Shown here: positions 27,065 through 39,112 of the stretch, piece after piece
How the letters are laid out: each line of letters opens with the position of its first letter
How positions within the stretch are numbered: the first letter of the stretch is position 1
Source: Serinus canaria
Lineage: Eukaryota; Chordata; Aves; Passeriformes; Fringillidae
DNA length: 64,000 bases
Assembly (NCBI RefSeq): GCF_022539315.1
Contig: NC_066317.1
Coordinates: 55,589,179 to 55,653,178, forward strand
Direction of reading: 5' to 3'
Program-made: the position numbers and the translations under genes
Notes under the pieces: generated by a model
Seen by the model: only the letters and a program-made list of their open reading frames with translations
What the model was told of the DNA's origin: nothing
Database searches by the model: none

Positions 27065-28724
27065 CCCGGAATTCTTGCCTTTATTCTGTATGGTCAATGG
27101 TCAGTGGAAACCAGTTTATACCAGGGTTTAGTAAATACTCTCTGATTTAAATCCTGAGAAAATACCTATTGTGCTTTTTCTATAGATGAATTACAGATTT
27201 TAGAGGTAATATAATTGCCTAGGTTGAAGCACATTTCTTTTGCAAGAGCAATAAAAAAATACTTTCCTCATATCAGCACTATAGCATGTTGCTTACTTCA
27301 GCAGCTGATTACTAATAACTAGTCTTAAATGTTCATGAAGGAGCAAAGTCCCAAAGGCAGGGTCTGGGCATTGCTGAGCCCAGATAAATCTTTGAGGAAT
27401 GAAAGGGAAGGCAGGAGGTGGGCAAGGCAGGGACAGGAAGAAAAGTTATGCTGCCACCCTTATCTTAAAATCCATTGATCTTTTCTCTAAGAAAAATCTA
27501 AAATACAGAGAAATGGAGTTATTTAAATAATCTTTTTATGTCATTGGATTTTTTCTTATAGTAAGGCTAAAGAGCAAGTTTAGAATTGTGCACCTTCGGT
27601 GAAACACCTAAATCTAAAAGAGTTGCTCAGCACACACAGTGTACAAGTTACACATTAAGCTATGTAAGACGCTGCGGAGTCTCAGGACTTAGACTGCCAT
27701 GTTTGCTGGAGTGCTTTTTAGATGTTGAAGGTAACATCTTGCTGTGAAATTCAGAGATGCTGAAATGAGAAATAATAGTGAAATAAGACTGTAGTTGGAG
27801 AAAGGTGGCTTGAACATCTTACCCACAAAGGAAGTTGTATTGTGCTTTTGGTTTTCCATGAATGTGTTAATTTTGAGCTATTTTAGCTTTTTACTGTTGT
27901 GATGGCAACACGAGCAAATAAGTTCAAGATTAAAAATGTCATCCTGCTCTTTTTATTTACATTGTGTTTTAAGTGCAAAGATTCATGAAAAAGTTATTTC
28001 AATTAGCTTTTGTCAGGGGCTGTGTATTATTATTGCACCCAAATCTCAGTTCTATGCTTTTCCTGAAGACAGCTTGATTATAATAAAGTGTCATGTGCTT
28101 ATGATAGGGAATTATGAAGGTTTTTTTAATTGGATTATTGTTTGAAATGTATAATTCTCTAACATTGTAGTATTCTTCTTTGGTCTGGAGACTTTTAAAA
28201 GCTGTACCATGGTTCCATTCTTAGTAATGTTTTTTAAAAATCATGCAACTCTCTTTAGTATTGCTATTTGTAATTCCTATTAAAATTTCCAAATGAAGTG
28301 GTGGTAACAGGAGGAAGTTCAAATTGCTTTGATGGATCCTCAGAGTTGAAATCTTTAATTCAAATCCTGTTCAGCAGATAATAATACAAGTATAAATTCT
28401 TTAGGTTCACTTTCTGCCTAGGTAGGTGCTTTGTATTTACAGTAGTTATCTTTGAAATGAATGATCTAACTAGTTAAATAGACAATCTTACTCCTTTACT
28501 ATTAGAGTGATTCTTGGGCTTGAGAAGCAGGAGTAAACTTTATTTTCCAGATTACTCAAAGCAGTGAGCAGATCCAAGCTAAGTGCTAGCTCAGCACTGA
28601 AAGGAGATTCTGCCACTGAAGTTCTCCATTAAAGAAACCTTCCTACTTTCCTCTGGAGGCCATCTCTGAAGCCAAAAAAAAATTAGGCCTGATACTTCCA
28701 GACCTGATAGCCCTGATTTTTGGG

Positions 28725-29098
28725 CTTACATGGCAGGGTTTTTGTAGCTGGGGAGGGCTGTAGGGTGGCATCTGTGAGAAGCTTGTGTGGCTGCTGTGTG
28801 AGGCTCAGCCAGCTCTGCCCACACCAGGCTGCAGGGGAGCACAGGAGCTGGGAAGAGGTAGGAGTGGGGAGGTGCTTTAATTTTTATCTTTTTCTCGTTA
28901 TCCAAATCTGTTTTAACTTGCAATACATTCATTTTCCCCGAGTCTGTTTTGCCTGTAGTGGTAATTGACAAATGTTTTCTCTGTATTTATCTTGATGATC
29001 TTCATCTTATTTCTTCCTGCCCCCCACTGAGGACAGGGAGTGGTAGAGGGGCTGAGTTGGGGTCTAACTACTGGCCAAGGTGAACCCATTGCACCTCT
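28725..29098 (+). mobile_element. LTR-like avian repeat, shortened copy
   Basis: This copy starts around ATGGCAGGGTTTTTGTAGCT and runs through GTGGCATCTGTGAGAAGC. It then jumps to an AT-rich block with CCCCGAGTCTGTTTTGCC and GTAGTGGTAATTGACAA, followed by a GGCTGAGTTGGGGTCTAACT end. Its 3' half aligns by eye with the 3' half of the element at 14215-15106, whose blocks read AAGTTGAGTCTGACTTCCC and GTAATTGG. The tandem CTGGAGCAG region is absent here, so the two copies are internally different versions of one family or this one has a large deletion. No coding capacity. Confidence 0.65.
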
Positions 29099-31106
29099 GG
29101 AACTGCAGCGTTTGGTACTGAGTATGAGTTTAAACACTGGTATCCAGGTATGTCCAGCTGACCCGTGACTGGGGGTGGAGTCCCAGAGCATGCTCTGCTT
29201 TCCTCTGTAGGTGGAAGAGTGGTAATTTAGCAGGGTGCTTTAATTCCTGTGTATCTTGCTGGTAATGAGGCAATCAGTTCAATGTCAGTCAGTTAGCTGT
29301 CTCCAAAAATACCTGTATCTTGCTCCTTTTTCTAATGCATGTAACTCTTAGAGTTGTCCAGGCCTTGATAACAGGTACCTGTAAAGCAAAACAAAACCTG
29401 TTTTCCACGCACTGGAAAGGTGGGGTGTTACTGTGTGCTTTTGCAATACTGCTTTTCCTCTAAACTAAGCCAGTGAAGAAGTAGCATCCTTGCAGAATGA
29501 AATGGTGAGTAAGGAACAGTGTTGGAATATCCTGCAGCAACTTATTTCCTTGTGCAGTCATGGGGCTGAGCTCTTTCAGGAATGTTCCTAGCTGCAGCAA
29601 AGTGTGATGCAGAGGCTTCTTCACTTGGTGGATACGGAGGGTTGATGGTTCTCAAGCTTCTAAGCAAAGTGACTTTAGGAGTCAGAAGTAGAAGCAGTAC
29701 CAATATATAATCTGCTGGTTTAGCTGCACAAGCTTATTCTTGTTTCTGGATCTTCTGAAACCAAGATATCCAGAACCACACACTGATACTGTGTAAGCTT
29801 AGCCAAAATATGCAAGAAAATTTTCATAATTCCCTTGTTTCATTGAGCCATCATAGATTGCAAGATGTCAAAAGATAGCTGGCAGTGTATTGAAAGAATT
29901 CCAAACTTTACTGAAAATAAACTTGTTTTTCTTGATATCCTGGTTTTACTCTATGGATTGGTGCTTAGTTCTCTCACAGTGGCACGGGAGAAAATGGGAA
30001 GAGCAGAATGGAGAGCTTATGGGTTGAGATAAGGACATGGTCATTGCTTACTACCACTTGCCATCATGGCTAAAGAAACTTTGCTTGGGAAAAATAATTC
30101 TAATTATTGCTTATTAACATAATTTTTTCATTATTAATTCAGGCAGTAGAAACAAAAATTCATTGAAACACTGCCTTTCCTACCTCCTTTCCCAGTCTCA
30201 GCTTCACTTCATGTTCACTTGTGACCATCACCACCACCCCTGTAGTGCAAGGGGATTGGGTGTGGGTTGTCCACAGTCTGTTCCTAATGGTTTCTCTCTG
30301 CCGCTGGACTTACCTCTCACATGTTCTCATTCTTTTTGTTCCCACTTTTTGTGTCCATCTGGCACTTTTCCCCCTTTCTTAAATACAGTTCTCCATAGTT
30401 TCTGCCCAAGTGGCTGCTGGACTCAGCTGTGCCCTGCAGCAGGTCTGGGAGCCAGCCATCTGTGTCCAACACAGGGCAGCCCCTGGCCCGTCCCACAGAT
30501 ACTGCCGGGACTGTGCCCTGATCACCCTATGTATGGCCATATACTTTTCATCTGGCATTTTTTTATGTTACTAAATAGCACTTCAAGTCAAAAGGGGCTA
30601 CTCAAAGTGGTAGTTAAGGATTAATAAAAGGCTTTGGTGCTCCTACTCACTGTTTCCTGAAAACTCTGTGTTCAGAAGCACAGAAGATAGCCAGCCAAAG
30701 GCAAGGCACCATCAGGAAAAATACTGAAGACAAGACTGTTGTTTTGTTGCTACAAAACCCCTTATCCTGTGGATGGATAAGGTAGAGTTGCTATTTACTA
30801 CACTGTATGAAAATTAGGTAGGACTCTGAAAATTCTTAGAGGAAGAGACAGGTTACAGGCAGGTTTTGCTCAACTGTTCTTAAACATCGGAACTGCTGTG
30901 ACAGGAGGTCATGGCTCACTGGTTTCACAAAGGGCCTTAGATTTAACAGAACCAAGGCCAGAAACTAAAGCTAGAGTAGGCAGGGATAAATCTCTGAGAT
31001 CCCTAAGCCAATGACAGCAGCTGCTAGGAGAGCAGGAGAGCTGCAGGTAGTGGCCAGGCTGATGTGCTCTTCCAGAGTAGGAGTGGAGTACTCCCCTGCC
31101 TTGGGG

Positions 31107-31112
31107 GCTGAG
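31107..31112. repeat. Target-site duplication, left copy (GCTGAG)
   Basis: The six bases GCTGAG immediately precede the terminal TG of the solo LTR. The same six bases follow its terminal CA at 31459-31464. Confidence 0.85.
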
Positions 31113-31458
31113 TGTCGCTGTCGAGGCGGTCACGACACAAAGCGGAGACCACAAGCAGTCTCAGATGGCAACTCTTTATTCTTGAACATGGCTGACCTTT
31201 TATACACTTTCCAATTGTTTATGCTTCTTCTACCCTAACTGTTGGCCACAATAAATCAACATAATTCTATTGGTGAAAAGTTACGGTGACTGAACTAACT
31301 TTCTAAAAATACTTCATCCAGCTGCAAAGTTCTTATCTTTCTTCAGTTCCTCACTTCTCTTGGTCTCCTTGGTTACAGCCTTGGAGAGAGCTCCTTATCA
31401 GCTTCTTCTTGCTTCTCAGCTTCTTTGGCTAACAGGCCTGCTGTTAGCCCCTTCCACA
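31113..31458 (-). mobile_element. Solo LTR, ERVK-type (class II endogenous retrovirus)
   Basis: This 346-base element starts TGTCGCTGTC and ends CTTCCACA on the + strand, so it has the TG...CA termini of an LTR. A perfect 6-bp target-site duplication (GCTGAG) flanks it. On the minus strand a TATA box (GTGTATAAAAGG, 31196-31207) is followed about 20 bases later by the polyadenylation signal AATAAA (31175-31180), and then by a short U5-like end. That order shows the LTR lies antisense to LCORL. No internal retroviral genes or second LTR are nearby, so it is the product of LTR-LTR recombination. A 6-bp duplication is characteristic of ERVK/alpha-beta-type elements. The intact duplication suggests a fairly recent insertion. 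Confidence 0.88.
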
Positions 31459-31464
31459 GCTGAG
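31459..31464. repeat. Target-site duplication, right copy (GCTGAG)
   Basis: Perfect match to 31107-31112. Together they delimit the solo LTR insertion. Confidence 0.85.
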
Positions 31465-31924
31465 GACTGAGTAGTATGGGTTAACTGATCTAATAAGACA
31501 GTTTATAATACCTAATGAGAGATTTCCTGAAACCCAGAAAAAAAATAAGTTTAGAAATCAAATACCAGTTGTAGGAACTCAAGGCTGACCTGGTTTCTGT
31601 TGCTTCTCCTTCCCCTCCCTGCTTCCCTAACATCACTAGTCTGGAGGAGTTTCAAGTGATTGTGGTCCTGATTATTTTGAAAATGAACTTTGATCACACT
31701 TAGTTTCATCTTGGTATTGGTGCACCTTGTGTGATGATCTTGTGCTGAGAATCAAAGGCCAGAGGTTGAGCCATTCCTCTGAGGATAAGAATAGTTTAAT
31801 TTGCATAAAAATAGCTGCATCAGAAGGCCATGAGTGGCAAACCTGAAAACATCTAATGTATTTTTCTATATTATCCCATGTTTTATACTTTTTTTAATGA
31901 AGAATCACTTCTTAGTAGTCATGG

Positions 31925-31970
31925 CTTCACCTAAAGAGTGGAAATAGTTTCATCTAAAGAGTGGAAGTAG
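31925..31970. repeat. 23-bp tandem duplication
   Basis: Two copies of a 23-base unit containing CTAAAGAGTGGAA (31925-31947 and 31948-31970) differ at three positions. It is a local duplication in intron 5. Confidence 0.85.
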
Positions 31971-32307
31971 TTTCATGTCTTTTATTAGAACCACCTTACA
32001 GAGTGGTTTTTCTCTTCCTGATACAATTCAGTTCCTGTCTAGAATACCTGCTTTGATTGATTTGTAAGAAATAATAGAAAGTTCTGGCTCAGTCCCTACC
32101 TTGCAAGTAACAAGCTTCCAAGATTCATAATCCACCTGTAGAATGCCTCTTTGCAAACTTTTTGTACCTGATGTACCAAAGTGAACATCTCAACTGTGTA
32201 TATACATTCCTTTCATTAGGTAGGATTTCACTATGTCTTAGAGCTTTACAGCAAATTCTCTCATTTTCCTACCACTTTGAGGTAGGTTTCTGTGAGGATT
32301 GTTTATT

Positions 32308-32371
32308 GTTGGTTTTGGTGGGGGGTTTTTTGTGGGTTTTTGGTTTGGTTTTTTTTTTTTTTTTTTTTTTT
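32308..32371. repeat. T/G-rich tract ending in poly-T
   Basis: GTTGGTTTTGGTGGGGGG is followed by T and G runs and then about 23 consecutive T. It is low complexity and probably length-variable. Confidence 0.85.
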
Positions 32372-34654
32372 CGATTGGTTGATTTGCTTTTTTTAAAAAT
32401 TCAAATGGAATGACTAAAAAAAAAGAAACTGTAGTCCAATGACTCTATCTGGTATTTTGCATGTATATCAAATTTCCTGTGTGATTCTCTTTACTGAGTA
32501 TCATCTTCCCATAAAGCATTGTCTTCAGGGAGGTGTCATGTACTTAATGAATTTGAATTTGCTGTATTGGAAGAACCAAATGTCTTGAACCTCAAATTCA
32601 TTCAGTTCTGCACATCCTTTAGAGGCTGAAAATATGTCTAATTTTTTGATTCAGGAGGCAGAATTTTCACTACTCTGTTCTTTTAGTAATTTTTCAACTG
32701 ATTGCTAGCCTGGTGTTGTCAAAGCCAGTTCTGAAAGATTGGGAATGAAAATTATTTTCATTATGGAATCTTACAAGAGCCTTTGGATTTTGTTGGTTTG
32801 TTTGGGTTCTTTCTTTTACTAAAAATCTAGCTAGCTGCTAGCTTTGCCCTTTTTTTTTTTCTGTAAATTGGTGGAGAGACAATTAGCTTTTTATTGCTTG
32901 ATAAGTGGTGAGCTTTGAAGTAGATTTTTTTCCAGTGATGTTATCTAAGCTTTTTTGTGATGTCTGTGAGTGTCAACTGAAGATAAAGAAACTGTTGCAC
33001 AAGGGAGCACACAAGCACTTAAGAAAGGGAGATTTGCTTTGTGTGACTGACAGAGCACAACACATGAAATCTGTTCCACAGGACTCAGGGGGACTCAGGG
33101 CCTTTGGGTTGAGCTTGGGTATTCCTGGTAGGCCAAAATGTCCATGTAGAATTTTTTGTAGTGTTCTTAATTGGCTTTTTCTTCTGCAATATCAATGCAT
33201 CAGGAAGGTTGGTTAGCATTAATCCTTTCTCTAAGATTTTGAAAAGAATGTATTCGGGTGCAAAGAAGCACCCTTGACAAGGGGCATATTTATATATATT
33301 CATCCCCTAATGCTGAGTTATGATGTTACTTTTTCTCTCTTTGATCTCCTTCAAACAGTACAAAATAGTTGTGGAAGAACAGTCAAAAAGCAGTCCAAAA
33401 CAAAAAATCTGGATTTGATTATTGCACAGAACTCTTATTTCCTTGCATTATTGGTATAAAGGAGAGCTACCAAACAATTCTCTTGACTTCTTACTTGCGT
33501 GTTGGCATTTGGATGCTTCAACCATTGCCTGCATCTGAGGCTGTGGGAAAATATGTGCAATTGGTTGATGTTTTAGAAATAATAGGCAGTAACATGAAAA
33601 TTTCACTGTATATGCAATAAGGAGTAGTATAAAGGTGATTATAGAGTTGAATGTTGAGCTACATGTTGAAACTCAAAATTGAATTCGCAGAGCTCGGGCA
33701 CACAAAACAGCCCAAGTTTGAAACAGAGAACCAAGGAAGAAAGGTATGAAATTAAATATATTTAGGGGATTTAACTATAATTTACATGTCATTGATTTTT
33801 TTTAAAGGAAAAAAAATAAAATGATTATTTTAACTGTTTATTTTTTTAAATACTGATTTTTTTAAAAGTATGTTTTTCTATTTCAATACTTCATAGACTT
33901 TAACAGCCAAGTATGGATCTTGAATTTTAATTTTTACCAGTGACTTGACAGACCACTTTAGGTCTTTCTTTTTTCTAATTTCTAATACTATTGCATATAT
34001 GTGGAGGTAGCAGGAGGAGTAAGTATAGTTAAAGTGTTAGTACTCTGTATTGGGCTCAAGCTCTTTTCCCAGTTATGGGGAAGTTACTGGATACTGGGAA
34101 GTTACCCAGTTACTGGTACCTGCTCATCCAGTAATCTGGTCTGGTGTCATTGCTGACCCTGCTTGGAGCAGGAGTTGGTCTGGGGGCCTCCTGAGGTCCT
34201 TATTAGCTTGAATTATCCTGTAAGCCTAGGATTTAGTTTTGTCAAGTTTAACTTCAGCATCAGAATTGTGTGTTTGTTTACAGAATGTAAATATGAATAA
34301 TAATTGTAGTATCAAGTGCATTGTTTTGGTTGCCTTGAAAGTAAAAAGTGTAATATAGGCACATGTGATTTTTAGGAAAGCAGTCATGTTTGGTTAATAC
34401 AGGTTCTTTTAAATTTTGCTATTTCTCAATGAGTTTACTTTTTATTTTTTCTCAAATTTCTAAAGTTTGGTGACAAATCAAATACACAAAATCATTTGCT
34501 GATGGCTGATACTATTAATGGAACAAGGTGTCAGAAATTTTACAGGATAAAGTAGCTGCTTGAAAATTGTGCCATAGGTGAAAATACATTTGCTGACAAA
34601 ATCTCTGAGATCTTCCTTAAAAGCACTGTTATCATCACTACTCGTTCTTTGCAG

Positions 34655-34745
34655 GGGATGGAGTGCTAGATCTCTCTACAAAGAAAAGCGCAAGGTTGGA
34701 AGAACCAAAATATGATCCCTTGTGTTCTGAAAACTCAGTGTCTGG
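34655..34745 (+). CDS. LCORL: LCORL exon 6 (second CtBP-binding motif; branch-point exon)
   Basis: This 91-base exon lies between CGTTCTTTGCAG at 34654 and a GTAAGC donor at 34746. It enters in phase 1 and leaves with GG of a glycine codon. It encodes GDGVLDLSTKKSARLEEPKY and ends near CSENSVS. VLDLST at 34663-34680 is the second CtBP-type motif, matching the pair PLDLTV/VLDLSTK known in LCOR. This is the last exon common to both isoforms. Its GG end can be completed by G at 36161 (short form, GRLHRNRED) or by T at 43981 (long form, GSSSTADAN), so it is the point where the two proteins diverge. Confidence 0.95.
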
Positions 34746-36160
34746 GTAAGCAATGTTTAGGACTCTCTTTGGCTTATCAAAAAGACAATCCAGGTTTCTC
34801 TTCTTTGGCCAGGTTTTATGTTCATAACATACCTGTATATACTGGCACACACATGTGGTTCCTATTTTGCTTTCAAAAGAATTTTTGTCACTCATAAGTG
34901 TGTGTCTATGTATATATCATATGTTTCATTTGTCTTTTTTCCTTTTTTTTCTGTTTAAAGAAAAGTTATCAGAACAATCACCAAACTTTAGTTCATGTTA
35001 CTAAAAATTACATGAAAATTGATTACGTAACACAGTAGAAGTAAGAGACTAGTAGAAGAAAATGCAAATAATTATTTTAGAACTTACTTAGGGAACTTCA
35101 ATTTTGGACAAAAATGACCATGTTAATAATTAGATGCAAAATCTTCAACTAACATGAACAAGTTAAATGATTATTACCTATAATACTCCTTAATAGAGAG
35201 AGACAGCAAGCGCGTGAGAGAGAGCTCTTAATCATCATACTTATATTTGCATCATGGTTCTGACTATGGTGTGTGGTGGCAAATGGTTAAATTTCTTTAT
35301 TCAGCAAGGAAAACGTTATTGCATCTGCTGAAAGCTGCCACAAAATTAGTGAATTGCTTTGTTTTGTTGGATTTTATGATCTTGGCATCCTCCCATCCAC
35401 TAGCCATAGCAGGACCCTTTTTGTCACCTGTACGTCTTGCAAGTAACTTATTACAAATAGGACTACAGTAGCAGCATTTGTTGTATGATGTAAAAGTGCA
35501 TTTTATTAATTTGCTGATATGAAAAAGTTTGAAAATGGATGGCTTTGTAATTAGTGAGCTGTAAATAGTGAGTAGAAGTTTTTAAAACTTTGTCTTATTT
35601 TGCGAAAGATGGACTTGATTGTTAACTACAGCACTTTATCTTCTTGTTGTAGAAAGCCTAGTTTTGTGTAAGTCTGGGATGTTTGTGTGTAGTTATGTAC
35701 TTATTGCTGCAAATTTTCTATAAGGGGGTTGACTCTTTTATTACTTGTTTAGCGGTAACGTCACGTTTCTACTAACAAAAACTCCTTCAGGATTTGGGTA
35801 TTTAACAGAACGTTAATTGTATAATTAAAATTTATTATATAACAGTGTTGCTCTGCAAGCATGTGAACAAGGGAATATAGCAAGCACATGAGACTATTAC
35901 CAAATACTGAGCTAGGATATAAAGTTCTTGGAAGGGCTGCTGTAGAAGCCACGGTATGATTTTTGACACACTGTCCTACCAGAACTGTAACTTTTTGCTA
36001 GGATAATCATTTAACTACCACATCTCAAAGGCTAAAAAGTATCAGAAGCAGTGATGTTACCGAAGCAAGGAGTATAATAAAGGAGTGGACCCTTCCCTTC
36101 CATAGCTGTGTGAGAGTCTCTCATACATCAGTTTACCATCGTTTCATTCCATCCATCCAG
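34746..36160 (+). other. LCORL: LCORL intron 6 (before short terminal exon)
   Basis: A 1.4-kb AT-rich intron. A GA-rich simple stretch lies at about 35195-35226. Nothing else can be assigned. Confidence 0.85.
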
Positions 36161-37193
36161 GAGACTACACAGAAACAGAGAGGACTATGTGGAAAGAAGT
36201 GCTGAGTTTGCAGATGGTTTGCTCTCAAAAGCTTTGAAAGACATTCAGTCTGGAGCACTGGACATAAATAAAGCAGGCATACTTTATGGCATACCTCAAA
36301 AAACTTTACTTCTCCACTTAGAAGCCTTACCAGCAGGAAAGCCTGCACCTTTTAAAAATAAAACTCGAGATTTCAATGATAGTTATTCATTTAAAGACAG
36401 TAAAGAAACTTGTGCAGTCCTACAAAAAGTAGCCTTGTGGGCAAGAGCTCAAGCAGAGCGCACAGAAAAAAGTAAACTCAGTCTACTTGAAACCTCAGAA
36501 TTAAAATTCCCAACAGCTTCCAGTTACCTCCACCAGTTAACTCTACAGAGAATGGTCACTCAGTTTAAAGAAAAAAGTGAAAATCTACAATATGAAACTT
36601 CAAGTCCCACTGTACAATTAAAAATTCCTCAGCTAAGAATAAGTTCTGTGTCCAAACCACAGTCTGATACTGCTGGTCTTCTGGATGTTATGTACCACGT
36701 TTCTAAAACCTCCTCAGTCTTAGAAGGATCAGCTCTTCAAAAATTGAAAAATATCCTCCCTAAACAGAACAAAATTGAATGTTCTGGACCTGTAACTCAC
36801 TCAAGTGTTGACTCCTACTTTCTGCATGGGGACCTCTCTCCTTTGTGTCTTAATGCTAAGAACGGGACAGTAGATGGAACCTCAGAAAATACAGAAGATA
36901 GTTTGGATCGTAAAGATAATAAGCAACCAAGAAAAAAACGTGGCCGCTATCGGCAGTATGACCATGAAATAATGGAAGAAGCAATTGCAATGGTAATGAG
37001 TGGGAAAATGAGTGTTTCCAAAGCACAAGGAATTTATGGGGTACCTCACAGCACTTTAGAATATAAAGTAAAAGAAAGATCTGGAACATTGAAGACTCCA
37101 CCGAAGAAGAAACTCCGTTTACCAGATACTGGCTTATTTAATATGACAGATTCAGGGACTGGCAGCTGCAAAAATAGTAGCAAGCCTGTGTAG
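36161..37193 (+). CDS. LCORL: LCORL terminal exon A: short isoform C-terminus with two Pipsqueak-type HTH regions
   Basis: The exon starts after CATCCATCCAG and runs for 344 codons to TAG at 37191-37193. Two helix-turn-helix (Psq/RHF) regions are visible. The first, at about 36195-36329, includes [20 protein letters not shown] and [12 protein letters not shown]. The second, at about 36957-37082, includes [20 protein letters not shown] and [16 protein letters not shown] basic nuclear-localisation-like cluster ([11 protein letters not shown]) sits just before the second at 36921, and PPKKKLRL follows it. The family (LCOR, LCORL, insect Mblk-1/E93) binds DNA through these motifs and represses or modulates transcription in the nucleus. 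With exons 2-6 the short protein in this window is about 551 residues; an exon 1 of about 50 would give the usual LCORL size near 600. The end [15 protein letters not shown] is identical to the mammalian C-terminus as I know it. Confidence 0.97.
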
Positions 37194-37607
37194 AATAATT
37201 GTTAGCAAATTGTTTTGTGTGTGTGTATGTATGTCTGTATACACACACTATGTGAGAAATACATATGCTCACTCTGACAGAAGACGTGAAATTATACAGT
37301 TCAAAAACCACATACATGCCTTTTGAAAAATAGTTTTATTCAGGGTTTTCACTGTGGACAGAATTATAGAGTTGCTCACTTAATTCTGATAGTGTGTATT
37401 TAATATAATCCATGTATAAATAGGTGAAAAGATTCAGGTTTTATTTAGTAGTCACTAGCATAAAGATGTTTTGGGAAAACAAGTATTTGTCATGTGAAGC
37501 ATAATTTTTAATTGGTGGAGAACCACTTTACCCATTCAATTATCCATCTTATTATGGAAATACACAACCAAGGGTTAGCAGACTTTTATAGTTCACAGAA
37601 TACTTGC

Positions 37608-37613
37608 AATAAA
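37608..37613 (+). promoter_or_regulatory. LCORL: Polyadenylation signal candidate (short isoform, proximal)
   Basis: A canonical AATAAA lies 415 bases after the stop codon of the short isoform. It is the first such hexamer I see after the stop. Usage is unproven. Confidence 0.45.
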
Positions 37614-38989
37614 TTGTAAGTAACTCAGATTATACACAGCAAGGGATTAAAAAAAAAAAAAAGATAGTTCCTCACAAGGAAGTGGATTTGTGAAGTATTA
37701 GTAGGATATAGTAGATTCTGTGAAAGAAAAAAAGTTCATTATTTAAATATCCAATACAAGTAAGAAAAACATTTCATTACAAAAATGTGTGTTTAGCAGG
37801 CATAAACTGCATTTTTTTATCATTTTAAGAAAATTTTGTTGTTGGTTTAGAAAGAAATTGGTGTTTACAAAGTGTACACTTATGAAATCTGAGAAATTAC
37901 TGTAGTTATAGAATTATTAAATATGAAATAAGATGGAATACTAAGAGCATAAAATAATTTAAACTTTAACATAATTTTCCTTTTTAGTTTGACAATTAAG
38001 GTAACTTGTAAGGTTTAAAAAGAAAGTTGGAATGCAACTTAGAGCATGTTCATAATGTGCACAGAATGAGCTTGAGAATGGTTTGGGTTTGTTTGGTTTT
38101 TTGTTTAAACGTGCTGGTTAGTTGATGTTATGACTACTTAAAATTTATTTAAGGATTGTGTCACACTCCTATTGAAAAACCTCACTGTAACTGTAATGTA
38201 TTTGCTGCTGTGACATTTCAAAACATTTTCAGTTTATCAAAATGAATACCAAGTTACATTATCATCTTGCTAATAACCAAATTTGCAGTTCAGGGTCTTG
38301 ATAGAAATACAAATATGAAACAGTGAAGCTGTTTTGAATTTTCAATAATATAAATTCTTTATAAATTTGGTAGTTAGAAGTTAGACAGTTCATTTTAAAT
38401 ACATAACTTTTAATAGAATTTAAGGGAGACCAATTACCTTCATATTGCAGTTTTTACATGAATTTCAAAGTATTCACATTGGACTTTTTATCACACTTAA
38501 TTTTTTTATGTAATATCAAAATTATATGTCTACATATGAATGGGGGCTTGCTTCATACATTCACTACTGAACATCAATGCCCTTTTCCTCTCAACATGTA
38601 ATTTTTTCTCTGTGTATCTAATTTGGCATTAAAAAAAAGACTCTCCGACTTTTATACACATGGTGCACATGCACACTTTTTTTCCCCACTTAAATTCCCA
38701 TGTGTATTAATTAATTGTTAACTGTAGAAATGAAATGGGACATTAGATACATATGGGCCACATCAGGTAATTTATTTATAGATAGACTTGCCATTAAATT
38801 CAGTGCAGAGCGTACTGCAATACTGGTGGCAAAATCCAGCCCATATCTATTAACACTGCTAAAAAACGGCAAAATCCACTTTAAAACAGAATAATCCTTT
38901 GAAACTGCACAACCAGTATCTCAGTTCCTTGGTCTCTCAGATCTATACTGAATCTTCTTCAGTCATTAAGGTTTACTTGCATATTACAG

Positions 38990-39112
38990 AATCTCTCAGG
39001 CACATGATGATTCTTGGGGTGTCCTGTGCAGGGTCAGGAGTTGGACTCAGTGATCCTGGTGGGTCCCTTCCAACTCAGCTTAATCTGTGATTCTATGATT
39101 TTAAGCAGAACT
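38990..39112 (+). mobile_element. CR1 LINE 3' tail (short)
   Basis: The stretch reads CTCAGGCACATGATGATTCT, GTGTCCTGTGCAGGGTCAGG, then GGGTCCCTTCCAACTCAGC and a terminal ATTCTATGATTTT. It is a typical severely 5'-truncated CR1 copy in the same orientation as the gene, very similar to the tail at 22200-22305. It falls in the probable 3' UTR of the short LCORL transcript. Confidence 0.9.

Larger units (their letters stand above)
26059..34654 (+). other. LCORL: LCORL intron 5
   Basis: An 8.6-kb intron. It holds T/G- or C/A-rich tracts at about 26823-26875, 27017-27064 and 32308-32371, a short LTR-like repeat relative at about 28725-29098, a solo LTR at 31113-31458 and a 23-base tandem duplication at 31925-31970. 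A 153-codon frame near 30163-30624 is Ser/His/Cys-rich and has no recognisable domain, so I do not call it a gene. Confidence 0.85.

Noticed and set aside
30163..30624. 153-codon open frame
   Set aside because: His/Ser/Cys/Pro-rich with no recognised motif, no splice sites supporting an LCORL exon, and sits in intron 5.
36856..37101. Minus-strand open frame opposite the second HTH region
   Set aside because: Antisense shadow of the LCORL short terminal exon.
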